In this document: one piece after another, positions 7,802 to 15,634 of the stretch | Layout: each line of letters starts with the position of its first letter | Numbering within the stretch: the stretch's first letter is position 1 | From: Streptomyces sp. NBC_01485 | GTDB taxonomy: Bacteria; Actinomycetota; Actinomycetes; Streptomycetales; Streptomycetaceae | Direction: 5' to 3' | Length of the DNA: 64,000 bases | Assembly: GCF_036227125.1 (NCBI RefSeq) | Contig: NZ_CP109435.1 | Span: 2,604,001-2,668,000, forward strand | Notes under the pieces: generated by a model | What the model was told of the DNA's origin: nothing | The model's input: only the letters and a program-made list of their open reading frames with translations | Database searches by the model: none | Made by a program: the position numbers and the translations under genes

Positions 7802-8788
7802 GTGAACGTGTCCGTATCCGCCGCCGAGACCCTCCGTACCGCCCTCGGAGAGCTCCTCGACGGGCTTCCGCCCAAGCAGGCCGCGCAGGCCGTCGACCGG
7901 CTCATCGCCGCCTACCGGGGCGCGACCCCGACCGACGCGCCCATCCTGCGCGACCGCGCGGACGTCGCCGCCTACGCCGCGTACCGGATGCCGGCGACCT
8001 TCGAGGCGGTCCGGTCGGCGCTGGAGGCGTTCGCGGACGCCGTGCCGGAGTGGACGCCGGGCAGCCATGTGGACGTCGGCGGCGGCACGGGCGCGGCGAC
8101 CTGGGCGGTCGGCGCGACGTGGGAGGGGCGGCGCCCGGTGACGGTCCTGGACTGGGCCGAACCCGCGCTGGCCCTGGGCCGGGAGATCGCCGCCGCGAAC
8201 CCGGCACTGGCGGACGTCCGCTGGCAGCGCGCCCGCATCGGCGCGGCCCTCGCGCTGGACCCGACGGACCTGGTCACCGTCTCCTACGTCCTCAACGAAC
8301 TCACCGCCCCCGACCGCGCCGCCCTCGTGGACGCCGCCGCGTCGGCCGCGCAGGCGGTGGTGATCGTCGAGCCGGGCACTCCGGACGGCTACGCCCGGCT
8401 GATCGAGGCCCGCGACCGGCTGATCGCCGCGGGTTTCCGTGTCGCCGCGCCCTGCCCGCACAGCGCGGCCTGCCCGATCGTCCCCGGCACGGACTGGTGC
8501 CACTTCTCGGCGCGGGTCAGCCGTTCCTCCCTGCACCGGCAGGTCAAGGGCGGCTCGCTGCCCTACGAGGACGAGAAGTTCAGCTACGTCGCGGCGGCCC
8601 GCTTCCCCGTGTCCCCCGCCCCCGCCCGGGTGGTCCGGCGGCCCCAGATCCGCAAGGGTCAGGTGCTCCTCGACCTGTGCGAGACCGAGGAGCGGCTGAG
8701 CCGTACGACGGTGACGAAGAAACACGGGGACCTGTACAAGGCGGCCCGGGACGCGGACTGGGGCGACGTCTGGCCGCCGGTCCGGTAA
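7802..8788 (+). CDS. Small ribosomal subunit Rsm22 family methyltransferase-like protein
   Basis: The 328-residue protein has a Class I methyltransferase core: VDVGGGTGAATWAV is SAM motif I, TVLDWAEPALALGREIA is motif II, and DLVTVSYVLNEL comes later. After it, APCPHSAACP and DWCHF supply the cysteines that, in Rsm22/METTL17 proteins, bind an iron-sulfur cluster. The C-terminal part has the KHGDLYK-type end of the family. Family members associate with the small ribosomal subunit during assembly; catalytic activity is often doubtful. GTG 7802 is chosen because a near-consensus -10 lies directly upstream. It converges with phoD, 18 nt away. Confidence 0.88.
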   Translation: MNVSVSAAETLRTALGELLDGLPPKQAAQAVDRLIAAYRGATPTDAPILRDRADVAAYAAYRMPATFEAVRSALEAFADAVPEWTPGSHVDVGGGTGAATWAVGATWEGRRPVTVLDWAEPALALGREIAAANPALADVRWQRARIGAALALDPTDLVTVSYVLNELTAPDRAALVDAAASAAQAVVIVEPGTPDGYARLIEARDRLIAAGFRVAAPCPHSAACPIVPGTDWCHFSARVSRSSLHRQVKGGSLPYEDEKFSYVAAARFPVSPAPARVVRRPQIRKGQVLLDLCETEERLSRTTVTKKHGDLYKAARDADWGDVWPPVR

Positions 8789-8806
8789 CGCGTCGTCTTT
8801 CGCGGC

Positions 8807-10447
8807 TCAGGCCGGCTTGAGCCCCTGGTCACCGGCCTCCGTGACGAACGACGCGGCCGTGGTGAGCGGGGCGCCCTGCGTGGTGACGTAGGGAATGGTC
8901 TTGAAGTCGGCGCGGGCGAGGTCGCGGCCGAGGGTGACGGTCGCGTAGCCGCGCAGGCCGTTGTAGAACTTCAGGTGCGGGTTGGCGGCCAGGTAGGCGG
9001 CCCAGTTGGCGGGCTTGGCCGAGCCGTTGCCGCCGCTGGAGATCGACGAGGTGACGATCTCGGTGCCGAGCGTCTTCGACGCCGGGTCGGCGAAGTCCCG
9101 CTTGATGTCGAAGCCGTAGTGCACGTGGACGTCGCCGGTGAGGACCATCAGGTTCTCGACGCCGGTCGCCTCCGCGCCGGCCAGGATCCGTGTCCGGGAG
9201 GCCGGGTAGCCGTCCCAGGAGTCCATGGAGACCCGGGCGGGCACGGCGGTCGAGTCGTGCCGCCGGGCGAAGGTGACCTGCTGCGGGACCACGTTCCACA
9301 GGGCGTGCGAGTGCCGCCAGCCGTCGATCAGCCAGCGTTCCTGGGCGTCGCCGGTGAGGGTGCGGGCCGGGTCCTCGGACTCGGGGCCTGGGAACTGCCA
9401 GCCGTCGCCGTACGCCTGGTCGGAGCGGTACTGGCGGGTGTCGAGGACGTCGAACTGGGCGAGCCGGCCCCAGTGCAGGCGCCGGTAGAGGCGGAGGTCG
9501 GGGCCGTCGGGGAGCTGGGGGCGGCGCAGCGGCTGGTTCTCCCAGTAGGCGCGGTAGGCGGCGGCCCGGCGGATGAGGAACTCCTCGGCGGGGTCGTCGT
9601 TCTCCGACACCGCGCCCGCGTAGTTGTTCTCGGTCTCGTGGTCGTCCCAGGTGACGACGAAGGGGTGGGCGGCGTGCGCGGCCAGCAGGTCGGGGTCGGA
9701 CTTGTAGAGGGCGTACTTGAGGCGGTAGTCGTCCAGGGTCACCATCTCGTGGCCGTAGACGGCGGGCACGGTCCCGGCCGGGTAGGCGCGGGCGCCGCCC
9801 ACGCCGCTGACGGCGTACTCGTAGAGGTAGTCGCCGAGGTGCAGGACGACGTCCACGTCGTCCTCGGCGAGGTGCTTGTAGGCGGTGAAGTAGCCCTGGT
9901 CGTAGCGCTGGCAGGAGACCACGCCGAGGGTGAGGGCGGACGCGTCGGCGCCCGGGGCGGGGGCGGTGCGGGTGCGGCCGGTGCGGCTGATCCAGGTGCC
10001 CGCCTTGAAGCGGTAGTAGTACACGCGGTCGTCGTCGAGGCCGTCGACCTGGACGTGCGCGCTGTGGCCGAACTCCGGGTGCGCGAGGGTGGTGCCGCGT
10101 CTGACGGGCCGGCGGAAGGTCTCGTCGCGGGCCAGTTCCCAGTGGACGGTGACGCGCTCGGCGGGCAGTCCGCCGTCCGCCTGGTAGGGGGCGGGCGCGA
10201 GGCGCGTCCAGAGGAGGACGGAGCCGGGCAGCGGGTCGCCGGAGGCGACGCCGAGGGTGAAGGGGTCGTCGGTGAGCTGCGCGGGGTCGAGTTCGGCGGC
10301 GGCCGCGGCGCCGGCGGCGGGCAGGTTCACCGTGAAGGCGAGCGCGGCGGCGGCCGCGGCGGTGCTGAGGAAGCGGCGGCGGCCCAAGTGGCGGGCGGTG
10401 GCGCGGAGTTCGGGGGTGTACGGGGACGGGCGTGCTGCGGGTGTCAT
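8807..10447 (-). CDS. phoD: Secreted alkaline phosphatase PhoD (Tat substrate)
   Basis: The 546-residue protein begins with a Tat signal (GRRRFLST, then an alanine-rich hydrophobic core) ending near residue 50. PhoD hallmarks follow: an N-terminal Ig-like domain (FTLGVASGDPLPGSVLLWTRL), then VVSCQRYDQGYF with the metal-binding cysteine, LHLGDYLYEY, TWDDHETENNY and LTGDVHVHYGFD. These residues bind iron and calcium in the phosphodiesterase/alkaline phosphatase site. It hydrolyses phosphate esters, including teichoic-acid-like polymers, outside the cell. AGGGGAGGACC lies before the ATG. The upstream region has 17-nt repeats and a possible PHO box, consistent with control by phosphate starvation. 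Confidence 0.95.
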   Translation of the reverse strand: MTPAARPSPYTPELRATARHLGRRRFLSTAAAAAALAFTVNLPAAGAAAAAELDPAQLTDDPFTLGVASGDPLPGSVLLWTRLAPAPYQADGGLPAERVTVHWELARDETFRRPVRRGTTLAHPEFGHSAHVQVDGLDDDRVYYYRFKAGTWISRTGRTRTAPAPGADASALTLGVVSCQRYDQGYFTAYKHLAEDDVDVVLHLGDYLYEYAVSGVGGARAYPAGTVPAVYGHEMVTLDDYRLKYALYKSDPDLLAAHAAHPFVVTWDDHETENNYAGAVSENDDPAEEFLIRRAAAYRAYWENQPLRRPQLPDGPDLRLYRRLHWGRLAQFDVLDTRQYRSDQAYGDGWQFPGPESEDPARTLTGDAQERWLIDGWRHSHALWNVVPQQVTFARRHDSTAVPARVSMDSWDGYPASRTRILAGAEATGVENLMVLTGDVHVHYGFDIKRDFADPASKTLGTEIVTSSISSGGNGSAKPANWAAYLAANPHLKFYNGLRGYATVTLGRDLARADFKTIPYVTTQGAPLTTAASFVTEAGDQGLKPA

Positions 10448-10462
10448 TCCGGTCCTCCCCTG

Positions 10463-10513
10463 GAAACGGCTGCACCTGGCAAACGGCTGCACCAGGAACA
10501 TGGCTGCACCAGG
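10463..10513. repeat. Three 17-nt tandem repeats in the phoD leader
   Basis: Units at 10463-10479, 10480-10496 and 10497-10513 share the core GGCTGCACC(A/T)GG (plus strand). They begin 16 nt before the phoD start codon and reach 66 nt upstream, so they would be in the 5' leader of phoD mRNA or overlap its promoter. The 17-nt period does not match the 11-nt units of Streptomyces PHO boxes. Confidence 0.8.
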
Positions 10514-10570
10514 CATTGGAGTGGCCGGGGACGGCTCGGGGGAGTCATCGGGTTGGCGCGTACACAACAA

Positions 10571-10592
10571 TCGGATGACGGACGCGTGAGTT
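10571..10592 (-). promoter_or_regulatory. Possible PHO box (PhoP site) upstream of phoD
   Basis: On the phoD strand two 11-nt direct units each carry TCA, exactly 11 nt apart (ACTCACGCGTC then CGTCATCCGAT), about 125-145 nt before the phoD start. PHO boxes in Streptomyces are 11-nt direct repeats around a TCA core. phoD is a known Pho-regulon member elsewhere. The match outside TCA is imperfect, so this is tentative. Confidence 0.3.
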
Positions 10593-10638
10593 CCGCATGC
10601 CGGACGACGCATTCCGGCCTGTCGTACGCTGCCGCCCC

Positions 10639-11409
10639 ATGAATACCAAGCAGAGTGCCGAACACGGCAGGATCGCGGTCGTCACGGGGGCCGGTTCCGG
10701 GATCGGGCGGGCGGTGGCCGTGGAACTGCTGCGTGCGGGCTGGTCGGTGGCGCTGACGGGGCGGCGGGCCGAGACCCTGGAGGCGACGGCCGCGCTGGCG
10801 CCCGAGGGCGCGAGTCTCGCCGTACGGACGGACGTCTCACACCCCGACGACGTGACGGCCCTCTTCGACGCCGTACGCGAGCGGTTCGGGCGGCTGGACC
10901 TGCTGTTCAACAACGCGGGCACGTTCGGGCCGGGCGGGGTGCCGTTCGAGGAACTCCCCTACGACGCCTGGCGGCACGTGGTGGACACCAACCTCAACGG
11001 GGCGTTCCTGTGCGCACAGGGGGCGTACCGGCAGATGAAGGAGCAGGACCCGCGCGGCGGACGCATCATCAACAACGGCTCGATCTCGGCGCACACGCCC
11101 CGCCCGCACTCGGCGCCCTACACGGCGACCAAGCACGCCCTCACCGGGCTGACCAAGTCCCTGTCGCTGGACGGCCGGGCGTACGGCATCGCGGTCGGCC
11201 AGATCGACATCGGCAACGCGGCGACCGACATGACGGCGCGGATGCAGACGGGCGCGTTGCAGGCCAGCGGCGAGACGGCGCCGGAACCGGTGATGGACGT
11301 CGCCGACGTCGCGCGCACGGTGCGGCACATGGCGGAACTGCCACTGGAGGCGAACATGCAGTTCGTGACGGTGCTGGCGACGGCGATGCCGTACGTGGGA
11401 CGGGGCTGA
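10639..11409 (+). CDS. Short-chain dehydrogenase/reductase (SDR)
   Basis: The 256-residue classical SDR shows the cofactor motif TGAGSGIG (residues 16-23), the structural NNAG, a catalytic Ser in [11 protein letters not shown] and YTATK for the Tyr/Lys pair. The arginines after GR (LTGRR) suggest NADP(H) preference. The ATG at 10639 is preceded by TACGCT at 8-nt spacing and no ribosome-binding site, so the mRNA may be leaderless. It diverges from phoD and converges with the carboxypeptidase gene. The substrate cannot be inferred. Confidence 0.93.
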   Translation: MNTKQSAEHGRIAVVTGAGSGIGRAVAVELLRAGWSVALTGRRAETLEATAALAPEGASLAVRTDVSHPDDVTALFDAVRERFGRLDLLFNNAGTFGPGGVPFEELPYDAWRHVVDTNLNGAFLCAQGAYRQMKEQDPRGGRIINNGSISAHTPRPHSAPYTATKHALTGLTKSLSLDGRAYGIAVGQIDIGNAATDMTARMQTGALQASGETAPEPVMDVADVARTVRHMAELPLEANMQFVTVLATAMPYVGRG

Positions 11410-11512
11410 GGCGGCCGGGCCGAGGCGGCCCCCAACCTGCACAAGCGGAATCTGTTCATCCGGCCCATTGCCGCCGGTAGCGGCCCTATGCTCGACCCGT
11501 CTGCACAAGACC

Positions 11513-11657
11513 TTCACACTTGAGGCACGAAAGTTCCACAAGTCGCAACCATGAACCATGCCCGAGGGGGGAAGGGCAGCCGTCCCACGGCACCGGGTGG
11601 GGGTGGATCTCGCTGGGACCGCGAGGGACCGCGAGATACGCACCGGGCCGTGGGACG
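11513..11657. other. Structured intergenic element with nested inverted repeats (terminator or RNA)
   Basis: Between the convergent SDR and carboxypeptidase genes there is an ACTTG/CAAGT pair (11519-11545 region), a direct AACCATG duplication, and then nested inverted repeats. The outer perfect arms are CGTCCCACGGC (11581-11591) and GCCGTGGGACG (11647-11657). The inner arms are ATCTCGC (11607-11613) and GCGAGAT (11631-11637), with GGGACCGCGAG repeated between them. It could be a two-way transcription terminator or a structured RNA. It does not match a riboswitch class I know. The rest of the 270-nt gap holds nothing gene-like. Confidence 0.5.
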
Positions 11658-11678
11658 ACTGCCGCATGCCGCACACGC

Positions 11679-12878
11679 TCACTTCGCGGAGGACTCCACG
11701 GAACTGTCCGCGGAAGCCTCCGCGGGTGGCGTCCCGCCGGCGCGGCGGGCGGCGCGACGCCTGCGCAGTGCGTACGCAGCGCCCGCCGCCAGCGCCACCA
11801 CTCCCCCGGCCCCGCCGAGCACACCCCAGCCGCCCGGACCGCGCGAGCCGTCGTCCGCCGACGAGGCCTGTGACCCGGCGTGCGGCGCGTCGCCGTCGCC
11901 CTCTCCGGAGCGTGACACCCGCGTCCCGCCCTCGCTCAACGGCTCGGCCAGCGTCCCGGCCGCACGTGCCGAACTCCCTTGCGCGAAGCCCCAGTCGAGC
12001 AGCGTGGCCGTCTCCTCGTAGACGGCGTTGTGGCCGCTGTCGGGATGCAGCACGGTGACGACGAGGGTGCGGCCGGCCCGGGTCGCGGCACCGGTGAAGG
12101 TGTTGCCGGCGTTGCTGGTGTAGCCGTTCTTGACGCCGATCATCCCCGGGTACGGCGTCACCCCGAGCGTGCCCGACAGGAGCCGGTCGGTGTTCTCGAT
12201 CTCGAACGTCTTTCCGCCGCCGGCCGGGAAGCGGGCGGTCCGCGTGCCGCAGTAGGCGCGGAAGTCGGCGTTCTTCAGGCCGTGCCGGGCGAACAGGGCG
12301 AGGTCGTAGGCGGAGGACAGCTGGCCCTTGTGGTCGTAGCCGTCGGGGCTGACGACGTGGGTGTCCAGCGCCTGGAGGTCGGCCGCCCTCGCCTGCATCT
12401 CGGCGACCGTCTTCGCGACGCCGCCGTTCATCCGGGCGAGCACCTGCACGGCGTCGTTGCCCGAGCGCAGGAACACGCCCTGCCACAACTGCTCGACGGT
12501 GTACGTGATCCCGGCCTTCACGCCGACGAGGCTGGAACCGGACGGAACGCCGGCCAGGTCGGCGTCGGTCACCGTGTACCGCTCGGTGCGCTCGAAACTG
12601 CCGAGCAGGGTGTCCGCGAACAGCATCTTCAGCGTGGAGGCGGGCGCGACGCGCAGATGCGGGCGGTAGGAGGCGAGCACCTCGCCGCTGTCGTGGTCGG
12701 CGAGCAGCCAGGCCCGGGCGGTCAGCTTCGCCGGCGGGGCGGCGGTGCCCGCGCGCGACGGGGCGGCCAGTGGCGCTGCGAGCGGTGCGGTGGCCGCGAC
12801 GGCCAGCAGGGAACGCCGGGACGGGCGCGGGGACGAGCGCGGGGGCAGGTGCCGGGACGAGCGCGAGGATGCGTGCAC
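11679..12878 (-). CDS. D-alanyl-D-alanine carboxypeptidase (penicillin-binding protein, S11 type)
   Basis: The 399-residue protein is read from a GTG with a TACGGT -10-like element just upstream. A signal region (RPSRRSLLAVAATAPLAAPLAAP, Tat-like RR) precedes the S11 domain. The catalytic triad motifs are STLK (SXXK), SGN in LRSGNDA and KNG in GVKNGYTSNAGNT (KTG position). It trims the terminal D-Ala of peptidoglycan stem peptides outside the membrane. A Ser/Gly-rich linker, one hydrophobic helix (GGVVALAAGAAYAL) and an arginine-rich tail anchor it at the C-terminus, as in DacC-type enzymes. Frames open further upstream belong to the divergent zinc-ribbon gene. Confidence 0.9.
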   Translation of the reverse strand: MHASSRSSRHLPPRSSPRPSRRSLLAVAATAPLAAPLAAPSRAGTAAPPAKLTARAWLLADHDSGEVLASYRPHLRVAPASTLKMLFADTLLGSFERTERYTVTDADLAGVPSGSSLVGVKAGITYTVEQLWQGVFLRSGNDAVQVLARMNGGVAKTVAEMQARAADLQALDTHVVSPDGYDHKGQLSSAYDLALFARHGLKNADFRAYCGTRTARFPAGGGKTFEIENTDRLLSGTLGVTPYPGMIGVKNGYTSNAGNTFTGAATRAGRTLVVTVLHPDSGHNAVYEETATLLDWGFAQGSSARAAGTLAEPLSEGGTRVSRSGEGDGDAPHAGSQASSADDGSRGPGGWGVLGGAGGVVALAAGAAYALRRRRAARRAGGTPPAEASADSSVESSAK

Positions 12879-12913
12879 TGCGGGACCGTACAAGACCGCA
12901 CCCGGACGCACCA

Positions 12914-13495
12914 GTGCGGGCGGTGGAGGAACTGCACGAGGCGCGGGTGCTGTGGCTCGCGCGGGCGGAGGAGTACGCCGCGCAGCGCCGGGCGGAGAAG
13001 CGGGCCGGGCGGCGGGCTGTGGCGAACCCGCGACCGTGGTGGCTGCGGAGCAGGTGGGAGGGCCCGGACCGCGCCTGGTACGAAGACCCGTTTCGCCACC
13101 CGCCGCTGCGGTTGTCCGGGTACGTCCGGCGGCAGAACGTGATTCTGGACGGCGCCGATCTCCCCGGCTGCCCTGCCTGCGGGGACGAGGGACCGCTGGA
13201 GCCGAACTCGACCGGGCACGGCTGGGTCGAGCTGTGCCGTGGGTGCGCGTGGGCACCGGTGCCATGTCCGTGCGGGCAGCGGCGCCGGCTCGTGCCGGAG
13301 ACCCCGTACGGCTGGAACGAGATCTGGCAGCGGGCACACATGAGCGATGACGGCATGCCGAACCCACACCGGCCCACGGGCCAGCCAGGGCTGGCCCGTT
13401 GGATGCGGCACGGCGAACGCTCGGGACGACTCGGGGAGGCTGCTACGCCTGCCCGGTCTCGAACCGGGAGATCCGCCCGTCGTCCTCGACCGTGA
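12914..13495 (+). CDS. Hypothetical zinc-ribbon protein
   Basis: I do not recognise a named family. The 193-residue product begins with a charged helix (VEELHEARVLWLARAEEYAAQRR), then WWLRSRWEGPDRAWYEDPFRHPPLRL. A cysteine cluster follows: CPAC (about residue 87), CRGC and CPCG, which looks like a zinc ribbon. Coding is supported by third-position GC, which is high from 12914 to about 13400 and low before and after. This argues for the GTG at 12914 rather than the ATG at 12869, which overlaps the divergent carboxypeptidase. The final 53 nt overlap the 3' end of the convergent SnoaL gene. A hairpin sits inside the C-terminal codons. Confidence 0.6.
   Translation: MRAVEELHEARVLWLARAEEYAAQRRAEKRAGRRAVANPRPWWLRSRWEGPDRAWYEDPFRHPPLRLSGYVRRQNVILDGADLPGCPACGDEGPLEPNSTGHGWVELCRGCAWAPVPCPCGQRRRLVPETPYGWNEIWQRAHMSDDGMPNPHRPTGQPGLARWMRHGERSGRLGEAATPARSRTGRSARRPRP
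13376..13399. terminator. Perfect 11-bp inverted repeat, likely terminator of the SnoaL-like gene
   Basis: ACGGGCCAGCC and GGCTGGCCCGT are exact reverse complements separated by AG. The hairpin lies 44 nt beyond the stop of the minus-strand SnoaL-like gene and within the last codons of the plus-strand zinc-ribbon gene. It could stop transcripts from both sides. There is no U tract, as is usual in actinomycetes. Confidence 0.5.
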
Positions 13496-13769
13496 AACTC
13501 CACTTGGTGCGCATCTCGCCCCAGGTGTCGTTGCTGTAGTCGGCGATGAGGGCCCGGCCGCCGTCCGACTCCTTGGTGACGTCCATGTGGCCGTGGGAGG
13601 AGAGGATCTCCCGCTCGATCCACTGGACGAGGTCACGGTCGGAGCCGTCGTCCGCCATGGTGGCGTCGGGGGTGAGGAGGCTGCGGAAGGCCCCCTCGTC
13701 ATGGGCGTTGACGGCGGTGACGAAGGCGCGGACGGCGGGGTCGCTGAGTCTGGCTGTCTGAATCGACAT
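13443..13769 (-). CDS. SnoaL-like / NTF2-fold protein
   Basis: The 108-residue protein has the NTF2/SnoaL pattern: an N-terminal helix ending DPAVRAFVTAVNAHDEGAFRSLLTPDATMADDG, then strands (SHGHMDVTKES, RALIADYSND, MRTKWSFTVEDDGRISRFETGQA). This cone-shaped fold often binds small hydrophobic ligands or acts as an isomerase or cyclase, but no catalytic pair can be assigned. The ATG is chosen because the open frame upstream enters the divergent DoxX leader. It is not near the PKS and is probably an unrelated small cytoplasmic protein. The two genes share a 115-nt divergent spacer. Confidence 0.85.
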   Translation of the reverse strand: MSIQTARLSDPAVRAFVTAVNAHDEGAFRSLLTPDATMADDGSDRDLVQWIEREILSSHGHMDVTKESDGGRALIADYSNDTWGEMRTKWSFTVEDDGRISRFETGQA

Positions 13770-13884
13770 GCCAGCCAGACTCACACCGCCGTCCGGCCCC
13801 CGCCACCCGAACGGCGTCCAGGACGGGCCGGACGGGTGTGCGGGGTGCGACGGTGGACACACAGACGTCCATGAGGGAGTCACC

Positions 13885-14430
13885 GTGACGTGTTTCGACC
13901 GACGTGACCTGGGCCTGCTGCTGCTCCGGCTGGGCACCGGCGGAGTGCTGGCGGCGCACGGCGCGCAGAAGCTCTTCGGCTGGTTCGGCGGACACGGCCT
14001 GGAAGGGACCGGCCAGTTCATGGAGTCCGTCGGCTACGCGCCGGGCAAGGCGAGCGCCACGGCGTCGGGCCTGGCGGAAACGGGCGGCGGCGTGCTCCTC
14101 GCCCTGGGCCTGGCCACCCCGGCGGCGGGCGCGGCGGCTGCCGGGGCAATGGCGGGCGCGGCGGCGGTGCACGCCCCGAACGGCTTCTTCAACGCCGAGG
14201 GCGGCTACGAGTACGCGGCGACCCTGGGCCTGGCCGCCGCGGGCCTCGCCGTCACCGGCCCCGGCCGCCTCTCCCTCGACCACGCGCTCGGCCACGTCTT
14301 CGACCGCGGCTGGATGGTCCCGGTCGCCCTCGGCGCGACGGCGGCGGCCACGGCGACGGTCGTCGGCCTGCGCAACCAGCGCCTGCGCAGGCGCGAAGAG
14401 GGCGAACAGCAGGCGCTGTTCGAGGAGTAG
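13885..14430 (+). CDS. DoxX-family membrane protein
   Basis: The 181-residue protein starts at GTG with GAGGGAG 6-12 nt upstream. The DoxX signature is clear: LLLLRLGTGGVLAAHGAQKLFGWFGG in helix 1, then FMESVGYAPGKASATASGLAETGGGVLLALGL. Four hydrophobic helices and a basic cytoplasmic tail (RNQRLRRREEGEQQ) follow. DoxX proteins are small integral membrane proteins linked to redox stress in mycobacteria. Their reaction is not established for this branch. It is transcribed away from the SnoaL-like gene and toward the MazG-like gene 48 nt downstream. Confidence 0.9.
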   Translation: MTCFDRRDLGLLLLRLGTGGVLAAHGAQKLFGWFGGHGLEGTGQFMESVGYAPGKASATASGLAETGGGVLLALGLATPAAGAAAAGAMAGAAAVHAPNGFFNAEGGYEYAATLGLAAAGLAVTGPGRLSLDHALGHVFDRGWMVPVALGATAAATATVVGLRNQRLRRREEGEQQALFEE

Positions 14431-14478
14431 TCAGAGGAGTAGTCACCGAGTGCGGGCGTGACCTGGCAGCCTGCGCCC

Positions 14479-14862
14479 ATGACGACCCAGGACCAGCCCG
14501 AGCCCACCGCGGCCACCACCCCCGGTGCCCCCGCCGCCGCCGCCGACCTCTGGCCCACCATCGACGCCCTGTGGACCTGGCTGGACGCCAACCAGGCGCG
14601 CGACGGCCGCGAGGCGCTGCTCCTGCGCATGTTGAAGCTGTCGGAGGAGGTCGGCGAGGTGGCCCAGGCGGCCATCGGCGCGACGGGCCAGAACCCCCGC
14701 AAGGGCACCACCCACACCTGGGACGACGTCCAGGGCGAGCTGTGCGACGTCGTCATCACGGCGTTGGTGGCCCTGCGCACCCTGACACCGGAGCCGGAGG
14801 CGGTGTTCGTGCGGCATCTGGGGAGGGTGGCCGAGCGGTCGTTGGCCCCGAAGGCCCAATGA
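14479..14862 (+). CDS. MazG-like nucleotide pyrophosphohydrolase
   Basis: The 127-residue protein carries the all-alpha NTP pyrophosphatase pattern: LKLSEEVGEVAQA (EExxE) followed by WDDVQGELCDVVITALVAL (ExxD). The acidic residues would bind magnesium and hydrolyse the alpha-beta phosphate bond of (d)NTPs in the cytoplasm. The Ala/Pro-rich first 25 residues are not conserved-looking. A GTG at 14458 in the same frame is an alternative start; neither has a good ribosome-binding site. It may be co-transcribed with the DoxX gene. It ends 24 nt before the end of the convergent three-gene operon. Confidence 0.85.
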   Translation: MTTQDQPEPTAATTPGAPAAAADLWPTIDALWTWLDANQARDGREALLLRMLKLSEEVGEVAQAAIGATGQNPRKGTTHTWDDVQGELCDVVITALVALRTLTPEPEAVFVRHLGRVAERSLAPKAQ

Positions 14863-14886
14863 CCTCCGGATCCGCGGCGGGGCGCA

Positions 14887-15609
14887 TCACGTGTGCGGCG
14901 CGCCGCTTCCCGGTGCGAAGGCCTCCCGTGTCACATCGCGCGCGAAGCTCGCCCGTTGGAACCCATAAGTAGCGATGTCCGAGACTTTGAGGACGACACA
15001 GAAGCGCTCGACCGAGGCGAGGCGCCCGGCGACCTCCCGGTAGTTCCGCTTGAGGTAGTGAATGGCGGCCTGATTCGCCAGAGAGCTCTGCCCGCAGATG
15101 AGCACGACCGGGCGCGTGGCCTCCGGCGGCGTGAACCTGGCCACCAGGGTGTGTTCCACGTGGTCGTGTTCGAACAGATAGCGGTGCTCCCCCACGACAA
15201 TGGCCGCCGCGTCGGGACCGGGACCGTAGGGAACGATGCCGACGCCGGGCAGATGGGCCGCCAGATGGCCGCCGGTGCGGACGTTGGCCTCGCCCAGAGG
15301 GCCTCCGATGCAGTACTCGGTGCGGCCGTCGTTGCTGCCCCGGAAGTCGTCACTGGACTCCGTGACGACTTCGCAGCCGACTTGGCTGGCCAGCATCGCC
15401 ACCTCGATGATGGCGCGTATCTCCTTGTGGGTGGCGGCGCCCTTCACGTTGTACTTGTTACCGATGACGACCAGGCAGGTCTCACCCGGCACGAGGCCGA
15501 AGAAGTCAGCCTTGCCCCGCAGCACACGGGCGTTCTTCCCCCGCTCCCAGAGCCAGACGACCGCACCGCCGATGAGACTGGTCACCAGTCCGACCAGCAC
15601 GTTGACCAC
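14887..15609 (-). CDS. Membrane-anchored protein with IGGP-type domain, third gene of the NACHT operon
   Basis: No named family can be assigned. The 240-residue product starts at GTG with one transmembrane helix (residues 3-21, LVGLVTSLIGGAVVWLW), positive residues after it, and a cytoplasmic alpha/beta domain. Visible landmarks are a CLVVIGN strand (45-51), EVVTESSDD, YCIGGPLGEAN (99-109) followed by a T/L helix, AAAIVVGEHRYLF, and RPVVLICGQSSLANQAAIHYL. An IGGP-x3-N segment, later followed by a hydrophobic strand, small-residue turn and Ala-rich helix, recalls uncharacterised sensor-like domains near STAND or TIR genes. That likeness is from memory. It lies 25 nt downstream of the ATPase-glycosyltransferase gene in the same operon. 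Confidence 0.7.
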   Translation of the reverse strand: MVNVLVGLVTSLIGGAVVWLWERGKNARVLRGKADFFGLVPGETCLVVIGNKYNVKGAATHKEIRAIIEVAMLASQVGCEVVTESSDDFRGSNDGRTEYCIGGPLGEANVRTGGHLAAHLPGVGIVPYGPGPDAAAIVVGEHRYLFEHDHVEHTLVARFTPPEATRPVVLICGQSSLANQAAIHYLKRNYREVAGRLASVERFCVVLKVSDIATYGFQRASFARDVTREAFAPGSGAPHT

Positions 15610-15634
15610 AAGTGCGTAGATCGCTGCCCCCTTG

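Noticed and set aside
10463..10513. 17-nt repeats as the PHO box of phoD
   Set aside because: PHO boxes are 11-nt direct repeats with a TCA core; these units have neither the period nor the core.
13443..13470. A T-arm-like hairpin (CCCGG, TTCGAGA, CCGGG) suggesting a tRNA
   Set aside because: It codes for the conserved-looking C-terminus of the SnoaL-like protein, and no acceptor, D or anticodon arm lies at the right distance.
13443..13769. SnoaL-like gene as a polyketide cyclase of the PKS cluster
   Set aside because: It lies 8.7 kb from the PKS, on the far side of the NACHT operon and among housekeeping-type genes. The SRPBCC protein next to the TE is the better cyclase candidate.
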